Assembly: GCF_051020955.1 (NCBI RefSeq)
Contig: NC_135027.1
Span: 372,001-436,000 of the forward strand
From: Megalopta genalis
Lineage: Eukaryota; Arthropoda; Insecta; Hymenoptera; Halictidae
Length of the DNA: 64,000 nucleotides
Reading direction: 5' to 3'
Both the position numbers and the translations under genes were made by a program. The notes beneath the pieces were generated by a model, which was not told the DNA's origin, ran no database searches, and worked only from the letters and a program-made list of their open reading frames with translations. Below are positions 12,375 through 22,897 of this stretch, piece after piece (within the stretch, counting starts at the first letter, position 1; every line of letters begins with the position of its first letter).

Positions 12375-13460
12375 GAAAGCGAGAATTTGCATAAGAATTT
12401 CTTCCTTTCAGTTTACAATCAAATCATCCCTTTCCCGGCTACACCATCATTTTATAGGCTTTATTTTTGTAGTCTCTTTATTCGTATAGGCTTTAATTCG
12501 TTTGCTTCCAGAAAATCTCATCCCTTAATTTTCCTCCACCTGTTAACTACATTATTTTACAAGCGAATCGGCAACAGACTTCTCCACGCTTTTATAAAAC
12601 AATTAAAATAATAATCTGCTTAAGAATTCTTTCTTTTTAGATTCCTATAAAATCATCCCTTTTTCCATATAATTTTTAAAACACTTTGCACAGGTTTTAT
12701 AAGCTTTAATTCGTTTGATTCCAGAAAATCATCCCTTAATTTTCCTCCACTTGTTATCTACATTATTTTTTAACCGAATCGGCAACAGACTTCTCCACGC
12801 TTTTATAAAACAATTAAAGTAATAATCTGCTTAAGAATTCTTTCTTTTTAGATTCCTATAAAATCATCCCTTTTTCCATATAATTTTTAAAACACTTTGC
12901 ACAGGTTTTGTAAGCTTTAATTCTTCTGCTTTCAGAAAATCATCCCTTAATTTTCCTCCACCTATTATCTACATTATTTTTTAACCGAATCGGCAACAGA
13001 CTTCTCCACACTTTTATAAAACAATCAAAGTAATAATTTGCATAAGAATTCCTTCTTTTTAGTTTCCTATAAAATCATCCCTTTCTCAGCTACACCATAA
13101 TTTTTAAACCCCCCTGGAACAATTCTATACATTGAGGAAAAACACCAAATAATTTCGCTCTTCTGTTCGCCAAAAAATCATCCCTTGATTGTCCTCCAGT
13201 CGTTATTTACATTATTTCGCAAACTGAACCAGCATCGAACTTCACCGCACTTTCATAAAACAATGAAAGCGAGAACCTACGTAAAGATTTCTTTTCCTTT
13301 CGTTTCCTATGAAATTATCCCTCCCTCCCCTCCCCCCGGCACACTGTAATCTCTAAAACGGCTTCCGCGCACTCGTTACGCCAAGAACAAAGCAAAAACC
13401 ACGCAATTTCGCCCTTTTGTTTCCCAGAAAGTCAACCCTTAATTTTCATCCACCTGTTGC
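12375..13460. repeat. Tandem array of a roughly 210-bp unit, about five copies
   Basis: Landmarks such as GGCAACAGACTTCTCCAC and AAAATCATCCCTT recur at spacings of 210, 211 and about 239 bases. The central units (12572-12993) are nearly identical and the outer ones are diverged, as expected for an array renewed from its middle. The units are AT-rich and pyrimidine-rich on the plus strand and have no open frame of note. Confidence 0.85.
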
Positions 13461-14249
13461 TCAAGACTTTACTACGTGTACAGGGTGGTAAAAATAGTTC
13501 GGGGCTCTAATGGTCCGCCGATCGGGGATAGGAGACGATGTTTACGGACGTGAAAAACGCAGTCCGCTGGGGTGTAAGCGAAGACGGTGGAAGCGGGCTG
13601 CAGAGAGGATCGAAGCGGAACAATTGTGGGCAGATCGATCTCCGTAGGACGCGTCGCGACCTCGATCTTGGTCGAGCCAGTTCCGAGCGGAATAGGTTAC
13701 TCGGTGCAGGCGATTACAGTCCGCGCGTGGTCATTGAACCGGCTTTTGCCTGATAACTCGGTTTCGTAGCGCGGACGCCTTGATAAACGAGCGGATCGCT
13801 TCCGGTGCGCGCGCGGACTGTGCTCGCGCGTCGAATTATCGCGGAGGTTTCCATCGGCGCGATGCCGGTGCGAGGTGCGTTCGACAGTGTTGTTCGACTT
13901 CACGGCCGACACTGTTGTGACTGGACCCCGTCGATCGATAATGGAACTTGTTGTTGACTGTGTTAAGCATCGCCGCCGATGATGACCAAGCGTCAACAAT
14001 GCTCGTGTAACTCTACACGCGCTGCATTACCTGCATCGTGCGTCCAAAAATAAAAGTCCGCGACGTCGACCGGATTAATTACGCTTTCACAGGCAATTAT
14101 TTAGTCCGTCCGGACGGCACTGGACGCGCGCGGAAAATGCTGATCCGGGGGGAAAAATAGATCATCGAAATGGCAAACGGACTATAAATATCGGAAAATT
14201 CTGTCTACCGGGAAATTCTGTCTGTTTGTAAAGTGAAAAAAACATTTGA
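13461..14249. other. Intronic stretch with one solitary repeat end; no gene seen
   Basis: At 13481 there is TACAGGGTGG followed by a sequence resembling one end of a foldback element, without a partner end. The rest (13500-14140) is GC-rich, with open frames on both strands that lack splice support. Confidence 0.3.
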
Positions 14250-14469
14250 TACTAGATATACGGAACCCGTCAAAATGACGGGTCACTGATTTTTTAATTT
14301 ACGATTGTTCGTGTCGTAAAGATACATTTATGAGCTATTTATTCAATTTATATATGTTAATTACGGCAAATGTTACAATAACATTTACTGAAAATGAAAA
14401 TAAATGTCGAATTGTTACTTTTATAAACTGAAATAAAACAGCTGTTTCTTGTGTTCCGTAAATCTAGTG
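14250..14469. mobile_element. MITE with TTAA target site, family T, copy 2 (220 bp)
   Basis: The right end ACGG...CTAGTG abuts TTAA at 14470-14473. The left end TACTAGATATACGG matches its complement and is preceded by a decayed site, TTGA. The sub-terminal palindrome CCCGTCAAAATGACGGG corresponds to the one in the element at 8057. Non-coding. Confidence 0.7.
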
Positions 14470-16814
14470 TTAACACAAAGACTGATATTTCAAATGTTAT
14501 TACATTTGAACTATATTTCTTAGGTGTTAAAAGGCAGCAAACTGACTATAGCATTGTGCTTATTTAACTTTAAGAATTATGCACGAAAATTCTTGGATGA
14601 CTTATCTTAATTTTAGGAATTTATATTACCGCCATCTTCGAAATATTTTTTAAAATCTAAAATCTCCAAGCTATTATGCTGGCGTCGAACAAAAGAATCA
14701 TATCTAAGATCTGCGGACGGCATAGTGTTAATAACACTTATTGTACAATATCATTTCCGTCGTTGCTTACGACCTCTTGCCAGCGTGATGGCAATTTGTA
14801 AATACTACTTTTCAAAGATACTAATATCTTCGTCTTCCACGTAGGACAGAATTTGGCAAATGAACTTTTTTCCAAGTAATAGTTACGTATGGATACTGTA
14901 ATACATAATTAAATACATTTGAAATGCTACGTCCATATGTGAACTACCATTTCAAGAGAAGTTAATTTGCCAAATTCTGTATTACACGTGATGATACAAA
15001 TATTCATAGTGTATTTACTATATTTCAAAAATCTATTTTTCCCTATTTTCCCCCATTTACTTAGCTTACATTTATTTGGTAAAACGACAAGTGCGCCAGA
15101 TTCGGACCACCTCAGCACTCTACACAGAGTGCTAACACTTCGAAGCAGGATCGATCGCTGTAACCGACCACTTTTATCGGCGTTAATCCTTGTTTTCCGA
15201 TGACTAAGACCGTCTCGCATATACGGTGCCCGAGTTGCCCGTCGTGTTTTTCGGCCCCCGTTACCACTAAATCCCGACGGGCAGCCGTGAACTCGATTCG
15301 CCGTCCCGTCGAAACGCGGTCGCGTGTCGCGTATTCTTGCCGGTGTCAATGGAGAAAAATAACAGAGAACGAAAGTGGTTACGCGTTGCCGCGCGACGTC
15401 AACCGACCAATTACGCTTTTGTCGTTTAATTAGACGCGCCGGCGGCTGCGGCGACGACAGCTCGCCGTTCTCTAGCGGGACCATTCAATCCTCCGACAGC
15501 CATTGTTCCCGCCTTTCGTCCGCGAATAGTTTAATCGACGCGTTCGCCGCGCGAAACGACGGACAAATGCTGCGGCCGCGAAAATGAATGAGCGGTCCCT
15601 TTTTTATTGCGTCTTGGCGCCGTTCATTCAGATCCCTCGACGTTGCGATTTCTGCGCGATCGTCTCTTTATCTCGGGGAAATCTAATCGCGTCTGTTCCG
15701 GAAACGTTTTACGAGATGGAGGATATTCTAGAACCTTCATAAGTGTTTTTATTCCTTTATCTTTATTACTTTTTTATCTCATTTTCTCTGAAAGCGCTTT
15801 CGAAAATATTGTACTTTCCTTTGATTAATAAAACGGCCGGAATCGTGGCAACCATAAGGACAATTGCTCACGAGGCTCTGTACTATAGTATCTGTACTAT
15901 AATATATCAATTTTGACTATTTCTAATCGTAAAAATTTGCAAATATTATCGAAAGAGTAACAAATATATGCAAAAGAACGCCGATGCAAGAAGTCGTATA
16001 GTTTTTTTTTTGTGAAACAAATATCAAATAAACCAAAAAAGAACGCGATCTAGACTAAAACATTCTTTTAAACTCAAACGCAAGATTGCATCGTGAAATT
16101 TAGATATTCGAGATTCGTCGCTGGATATTACGTAACGCCGTATTAATTAATTGGCGAGCTCCTGTGCAACAATTGGGCAACGGCGGAATCCGAGTGAGAA
16201 GCGCCGTGTCGATCGAAAAACACGGCACCGCCCGATTACAATGTAACCAGCGAATTAATGAGATTAATTATTACGCGAGCGAAATACGCGTGGGAGCGCG
16301 AGCGCACGGCGTAATTGGTCTTAGGCACCGGCAGGAAAGCCGGAGCCGGAATGGCTCGTTTGCAGGAATTACTCAACACCGCGCAGGAACGCGAACAACG
16401 CCGGGGCGCTCTTTGTAAACCGACGCGCGGCCACCATCGATTCAGCCGATCGCTCTCAATGGGAATTAGTTTCGAGGCTGCTTCGGAGCCCTGCCGGTTC
16501 CACAAAGGATCCATATCGGAACCGGTAGTTGGAAAACTTTGAACTGCTTTCCTTCCGTCGGAGCTTCGCGAGCAACTCCGGCGAAGAAAGCTTCGCTTGT
16601 AGCGGCACTTTAAACTTTGATTGAGATTTCAACGAGGCTGTGTACATATTAAGATTAATACCGTAGAGCTTTCTGATCCTGTGTCCGCTATTATTTTGCC
16701 TAGAAATACTGCACAAAATCGAATTGTTTATTTCATTCTTGTGAAATGTACTCGAAGCTACAGATTCGTATTTATGCTAACGGATTTGCTCTTTGGAAGA
16801 TCGATCTAGCTAAG

Positions 16815-18035
16815 CAGTTAAGCCGAGTCAAGATTCACGGATTCGATGAGCCTTTGTCTTGAAGAATCCAGAAATTAGCTGCTGCCGAATTAGCTACCCG
16901 AAGATAGCATTCTCTTCGAAAGATTTACGGTGTCGGGAGCTACTCGATGTCAGCGCGAATAAATCTAATGGCTCTTCATCATCAAACATTATGGACTTAG
17001 CTTAGTCCAAGTCAGAGGAGATGGATTCGATGATCCTTTGCCTTGAAGAATCCAGAAATTAGCTGCTGCCGAATTAGCTACCCGAAGATAGCATTCTCTT
17101 CGAAAGATCTACGATGTCGGGAGCTACTCGATGTCAGCGCGAATAAATCTAATGGCTCTTCATCATCAAAAATTATGGACTTAGCTTAGTCCAAGTCAGA
17201 GGAGATGGATTCGATGATCCTTTGTCTTGAAGAATCCAGAAATTAGCTGCTGCGAGTCAACGTGCTCTCTAAAAAGGATCAACGATTTAACTATTCGATG
17301 TCAGAACTAATGAATCCAATAGCTTTTATTGTTAAACATTATGGAGTTAAATGGTCCAAGTCGGTGGATACAGATTCAACGAGATTGCTTTCTGAAGGAC
17401 CTTGAATTAGCTACCCGAAGATAGCACCCTCTTTGAAGGATCTACGACGTCGGGAGCTACTCGATGTCAGCGCGAATAAATCTAATGGCTCTTCATCATC
17501 AAACATTATGGACTTAGCTTAGTCCAAGTCAGAAGAAATGGATTCGATGATCCTTCGTCTTGAAGAATCCAGAAATTAGCTGCAGCGAGTCGACGTGCTC
17601 TCTAAAGGATCAACGATTTAACTATTCGATGTTATTGTTAAACATGATGATGGCTTTTATTGTTAAACATCATGAAGTTAGATGGTCCAAGTCGGTGGAC
17701 AGGTTCAATAAGATTGCTTTCCGAAGGACCCTGAATTAGCTACCCGAAGGTAGCACCCTCTTTGAAGCATCTACGATATCGGGAGCTACTCGATATCAGC
17801 GCGAATAAATCCAATGGCTCTTCATCATCAAACATTATGGACTTAGCTTAGTCCAAGTTAGAAGAGACGGATTCGACGAATCTTCTTAAAGAACCCAGAA
17901 TTGATCTACCTTGAGCCAGCACCCTCAATTTAGCTACTTCAATACAGCATTACCGAATCCAACGAACCTTTCCTATCAATTACGAAATGGTCCAAATCGA
18001 AGAAGACGGATTCAATGATCCTGCTTTCAAACGAA
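16815..18035. repeat. 184-bp satellite-like array with longer (about 330-bp) variant units, next to exon A
   Basis: GGATTCGATGATCCTTTG-type landmarks occur at about 16841, 17025, 17209, 17542, 17871 and 18009. The first three are exactly 184 bases apart and the next two about 330 apart. The longer units contain an inserted diverged copy, a simple higher-order pattern. The phrases GGGAGCTACTCGATGTCAGC and GGACTTAGCTTAGTCCAAGT mark each unit and are themselves partly palindromic. The array ends about 170 bases from the splice donor of exon A. Confidence 0.88.
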
Positions 18036-18205
18036 CTTCCGTACCAGATGTAAGTTCAGTTAAAAACGAAACTGCACAGCAAATCACGCAACAGAAAGCA
18101 TTCACAGTGACATCGGAAGCGCAGGCATATCGTACCTTTGCCGATCGTGATGCGATCCTGAACGCCGTTCCACGATGGATTAGTAACAAAATAAGCAAGA
18201 CTTAC

Positions 18206-19996
18206 GTCGCACGCGTTAGAAACGTCGCTGGTCTCGTCGTCTGGCGTGGCTAGGGGCGCGCGAGAGTTCAAATCATGAGTCTCGGCAGTCTCCTCGATGA
18301 GATCGGAGTCGGCGCCGGTCTCCGGGCACTTGGTCTCGGAGAAGATGGTCGCGTTGCCATCGGACACGATCGCTTCGGTCTTCTCGATGAACGTGGGCTC
18401 GGAGACTGACAGCTCGCTGGACGATTCCGCAATCGCGTTCTGCTCGTCCGCGTTATCGTTCGCTTCCTCTTTCACCTCCTCCTCTCTCGCCGCCTCGTCC
18501 TCGTCCATCGAACTCCGCGCCGGAGGCTCCGGCTTCTCCGAAGACAGACCCTCGAAACCCTGGACCTCATCCCGAAGCCGTTCCGCGTCGTTCTCCTCGC
18601 TGAGGACGCGACGCTCGGTGTCTATGAACTCCTGAGTGCTGGCCGCGTCCGTGGACGCGTCCGAGTTGCTCAAGGTCACGTCGTCGAAGCTCCTGGACCC
18701 GACAGCGTTCACCGCCTGCGCCTCCTCTTCGATCTCATCGATCGGCCTCTCGGGTATCGAGCAATCCTCCGGATCCTCGGGTATCTTCTCGTCGACCGAG
18801 CTGGACGACTTGTCGTCCAGAGACACTTTCGACTCCTCTTCGACCGGGAGCTCGTTCACGTCTTCGGCGTCCTCCTCCTTCCCGGTCTCCGGCATCACGG
18901 GTTCGAAAGGATCGTCGGGCTTGTCGCTCTGAATCAAAGACGACCCGTCCTCCAGTTCCCTGGCAGTAAAGGAGTCGGGGCTCTGCTGGCACAGGGTCTG
19001 ATCAAAGTTGTCCGAGAACTGGCCAGCCAGCTGACTCTCCTGAAAGGTTACCTGCTCCGACCAGGTGTCCGACGTGTCCCTGCTCAGATCACCGCCCAAA
19101 GTGATCTCCGTCTGCAAGAGATCCGCGCCCTCCAGCACCTTCCCCGACGCCTCCTCCTCCTCCTCTTCCTCCTCCTGGTACTTGTCCACGCATATGACAG
19201 GCGTCGCAGAGGTTACCTGATCGGAGAGAATGTCCTGGACCGATTCGACGGCTAGATGGGGCATCTCCGAAGGCCTGTCTTCGAGGTCCGGAGCTCGGCT
19301 GACGGGATCGTCGACGGGACACGAGGCTTCCTCGTCCTGGCTCCGGTGGAATAGCCTGCCGTCGTCGCGAGCCGGCTGATCGAACTCGTCGGCGTCTGTT
19401 TTCTGGATGACGATCGCGCCGCCAACTTCCGGCTCCTCGGTGAACACCTGCTCCTCTTCCTCCTCGCGGAAACCGGTCAGAATCGGCTCCGGCTTCGCGT
19501 TCTCCCCGTACGAGGACCCGGTGATCTTGGTGTCCGGCGACACGTGGCCGTTCTGGTAGCTGTACGGCTCCTCGATCAGCGAACAGTGCTCGGACTCCAT
19601 CACGATGAACTCCGTGTTCATGTCGAAGGTGTCCTGCCGCCTGTCCAGCACGATCCTCTTCACCGTTTCCGGCTGGTTCGTCGCGGGCTCATCCTCTTCT
19701 TCCTGATCCGTCTCCACCACGGTGTCCTGCTCCGCGTTCGAGCTGATCCGCAGCGCCAGCTCGCTCTCGATCAGCTCCTGCAGGCTCTTGTCGTCCGTGT
19801 CTAGCTCGTTACGCGTGTTGTTAGTCAGGATTAGGTCGTCCTCGTCGTCGTTGGTCTCGCACAACGATATTAATTGATTGTTACTGGCGGTTAGGTTATC
19901 CAAATCGAGCAAACCGTTGTTAGACTGCACACCGCACACCTCGTTCTTCTTGTTACTTACGACGCTGATCGACTTCTTCGTCGCCACCTCCGCCAT
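18206..19996 (-). CDS. First coding exon (exon A) of an unidentified, very acidic, probably disordered protein
   Basis: A single open frame of 597 codons starts at the ATG at 19996, in a good context (A at -3, G at +4), and runs to a GTAAGT donor at 18205. The exon is 1791 bases, so it ends in phase 0. Reading past the donor adds only unremarkable intron translation before a stop. The protein is rich in Glu, Asp and Ser, with a run of five Glu at residues 178-182 and eight Glu at 275-282. Only the first 20 or so residues are Lys-bearing and basic. Acidic clusters recur at 48-54, 93-103, 369-388 and 497-512. No signal peptide, membrane segment or folded domain was recognised, and hydrophobic stretches are short. 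This composition suggests an intrinsically disordered N-terminal region, as in cytoskeletal or scaffold proteins, but that role is a guess. The antisense strand also has open frames here, which I take as shadows because the splice signals and start context fit the minus strand. Confidence 0.85.
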
Positions 19997-20037
19997 TATG
20001 GCGCGCCTCGATCCTCCGACAGTCGCACCGTGGACAC
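19997..20037 (-). other. Probable 5' UTR portion of exon A, with a splice acceptor at its upstream edge
   Basis: On the minus strand the sequence TGATTGCAG ends at 20038, followed by 41 bases leading to the ATG at 19996. The pyrimidine tract is moderate. If the acceptor is used, at least one untranslated exon and the promoter lie further right. I could not locate them. Alternatively, transcription starts just upstream and this is not a splice site. Confidence 0.45.
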
Positions 20038-20201
20038 CTGCAATCAGACGACAAGTCGTTAATCTTTGTCGTTAATTTTTCAGGCTCGTTGTTACGTTAA
20101 GCAATCGTTGGATTGTCTACGCGTTTACGGCAAAATCGGGTGATTCCAATTTAAAACAGTGTAAAGATTCAAAGGAGATTGAAACATCAATGTAGATGAT
20201 A

Positions 20202-20399
20202 CAGTAATGTCTCCCTTACTGACGCTCAGATCGTCCACTAAATTGGATAATTTGGGAAGAGGAGATACGTTTATTCGAGCCTTGCGGCTCGTTTTTATAA
20301 TCGTGGACAATTTGTAACTGTATAAATAAATCGTATCTCCTCTTCTCAAATTGACCAGTTTTGTGCGCAATCTCGGCATCAATTAGAGAGACTTTACTG
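20202..20399. mobile_element. pogo/mariner-type palindromic MITE, family P, copy 3 (198 bp)
   Basis: The left end is intact: TA followed by CAGTAATGTCTCCC. The right end is GACTTTACTG followed by TA, so both TA target sites are kept. Arms contain the family core GACAATTTGGGAAGAGGAG. It lies about 160 bases upstream of the probable acceptor of exon A. Confidence 0.88.
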
Positions 20400-20607
20400 T
20401 ACTTTTAATCTATCGAGATGATTCGAGAAAGAATGAACTTGCTATCTAGTTTCTATTACTTGCAATTAATTGAGATCGTTTTTATTTTTAAATTAATTTA
20501 AACATCCGCAGATTTTGTAATTCTTCGTGAATCGTGTTAAACTAATATGTCTGCATGCCTAGATTTAATATGATTCATAATTTATATTCTGATAATAGAT
20601 TTTCCCG

Positions 20608-21711
20608 TAAATAAATAAATAAATAACTAAATAACTAAATAACTAAATAACTAAATAACTGAATAAATAAATAAATAAATAACTGAATAACTGAATAACT
20701 AAATAACTAAATAACTAAATAACTAAATAACTAAATAACTAAATAACTAAATAACTAAATAACTAAATAACTAAATAACTAAATAACTAAATAACTAAAT
20801 AACTAAATAACTAAATAACTAAATAACTAAATAACTAAATAACTAAATAACTAAATAACTAAATAACTAAATAACTAAATAACTAAATAACTAAATAACT
20901 AAATAACTAAATAACTAAATAACTAAATAACTAAATAACTAAATAACTAAATAACTAAATAACTAAATAACTAAATAACTAAATAACTAAATAACTAAAT
21001 AACTAAATAACTAAATAACTAAATAACTAAATAACTAAATAACTAAATAACTAAATAACTAAATAACTAAATAACTAAATAATTAAATAACTAAATAACT
21101 AAATAACTAAATAACTAAATAACTAAATAACTAAATAACTAAATAACTAAATAACTAAATAACTAAATAACTAAATAACTAAATAACTAAATAACTAAAT
21201 AACTAAATAACTAAATAACTAAATAACTAAATAACTAAATAACTAAATAACTAAATAACTAAATAACTAAATAACTAAATAACTAAATAACTAAATAACT
21301 AAATAACTAAATAACTAAATAACTAAATAACTAAATAACTAAATAACTAAATAACTAAATAACTAAATAATTAAATAACTAAATAACTAAATAACTAAAT
21401 AACTAAATAACTAAATAACTAAATAACTAAATAACTAAATATCTAAATAACTAAATAACTAAATAACTAAATAACTAAATAACTAAATAACTAAATAACT
21501 AAATAACTAAATAACTAAATAACTAAATAACTAAATAACTAAATAACTAAATAACTAAATAACTAAATAACTAAATATCTAAATAACTAAATGACTGGAT
21601 AAATAAATAACTAAATAAATGACTAAATGACTGAATAAATAAATAACTAAATAAATAGCTAAATAAATAAATAGCTAAATAAATAAATAAGTAAATGAAT
21701 AAATAAAATAA
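20608..21711. repeat. 1.1-kb array of an 8-bp unit (AAATAACT), about 138 copies
   Basis: The unit AAATAACT is repeated almost without change from about 20624 to 21590. Both edges grade into AAAT/AATA-type simple repeat. Single-base variants (AAATAATT near 21081 and 21370, AAATATCT near 21441 and 21577) are rare. On the complementary strand the unit reads AGTTATTT. No open frame crosses it. Its true length in the genome may differ from this assembly. Confidence 0.95.
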
Positions 21712-22683
21712 GGGTTTCCATCGAATAACCAGCACGACACGCGAGACGTAGCCCGGAGCGCAATGAATCCCGAAAGAAATGGCGTCGGGGTTTATAGTTA
21801 CGAGAAGATGAGGCCCGCCGCGAGTGGCCCCATAAACGTAACAGGGAGTCGTGTTCGTTATTCGACAAAGAGTCGGCCGGAGGTCGGCCGCAGGAATTCG
21901 AGGGGAGCCGAACGCGTACCGTTGCGTTTTCTTGATTTACGGGACGCGAATAATAGATCGGATGCACGGTCGGTCATTCACGGGGGCCCACGCTACTCGG
22001 AGCGGGTCAGATCGGTTTCAATATTCGACGGCGTCGCGCGCGAAAGAAGGTCACCGGATATTTCGGGACCAACAATTTTCTCGGGCTTAATTAAGGGGCG
22101 AAGGGGGTGGTGGGGCGCGAGTCTTAATTCGCCGACCGAATTAGATTCCCCGAGATTGCTTGGGCTGCGAATATCCGCGCAATTGCCATTACAAATCGTG
22201 GACGATAAAGATGAGATCTGGAGGACCTCTTTGCACCTCGAGGCGCGGCACCGAGTACACGACAAGGGGTTTCGGAATTAGATTCCTTGGATAGAAATGC
22301 ATTGGGGAGTGCGATTTATTTTTCTGACTCTGTGTTTTCGAGAACATTGAGACTCGGCTCGAAGACGCGAGCAACGTCCAACGATGGATTTTCAAAATTA
22401 AATTATTGCTCCGAGGCCTTCGTGACCTAGACTAAAATTGTTGGCATGAAGTCCTACAGCGTAAGAGGAGCTGAGACGGATAGAACGCCTTTCGGACTCG
22501 GCAGAAGGCACTTTTGGATCGGATTTTTCAGAAAATCGTCTGTTTTAGCAGAAGCGAGTGAAATATAATTGTTTGTCCAGACTTTTGGGCGTGAAAGAAA
22601 CTGTTGAAGTCTAACCATTGCAAACCTGATGAGTTTAATAGACGACTACATGAATTTTTAAATAATCGCATTAACGTATATTA
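21712..22683. other. Gene-free stretch, GC-rich; nothing recognised
   Basis: Overlapping open frames occur on both strands (about 21760-22280) without splice signals or recognisable motifs. I take them as compositional. Confidence 0.3.
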
Positions 22684-22897
22684 CACCTTCGGCCTGCGGT
22701 TACCGGGTCATTCTGACCCAGAGTATTTAAATCGTCAAAGTTAATTATTCTTTACTCAAAGAATAACAGAACAACTAATAAATCTACAAGAAATATCCAC
22801 AAAAATACGTTTGCAAAAATTGCTAAATAAATTCTAATAGTCGTTATAAACATCATCAATTATGCTATTGTGAGATTGGTCCGTCATCCGAGGGTTG
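22684..22897. mobile_element. Decayed MITE related to family T (GGGTCATTCTGACCC palindrome)
   Basis: Near the left end is CGGTTACCGGGTCATTCTGACCC, and the right end has GGTCCGTCATCCGAGGGT. The interior, including CTACAAGAAATATCC, matches a second decayed copy at about 37240-37412 (CTGCAAGAAATATCG, then GGTCTCTTGTCCAAGGGT). Target duplications are not clear. Non-coding. Confidence 0.5.

Larger units (their letters stand above)
1339..18205 (-). other. Intron between exon A and exon B (about 16.9 kb)
   Basis: The intron is bounded by the GTAAGT donor at 18205 and the CAG acceptor ending at 1339. No other exon with convincing splice sites and coding character was found inside. It carries at least six short palindromic elements and three tandem arrays, listed separately. 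GC-rich stretches (about 2.2-2.9, 4.8-5.5, 6.3-6.8, 8.3-8.8, 10.0-10.8 and 15.2-15.6 kb) give long overlapping open frames on both strands that look like compositional artefacts. They could hold regulatory elements, but nothing specific was recognised. Confidence 0.6.

Noticed and set aside
17987..18253. Plus-strand open frame antisense to the end of exon A
   Set aside because: Covers the donor of exon A and the intronic array edge. The minus-strand gene explains the region better.
18297..18932. Ser-rich plus-strand frames antisense to exon A
   Set aside because: They are the complement of Glu/Asp/Ser codons of exon A. No start or splice evidence on the plus strand.
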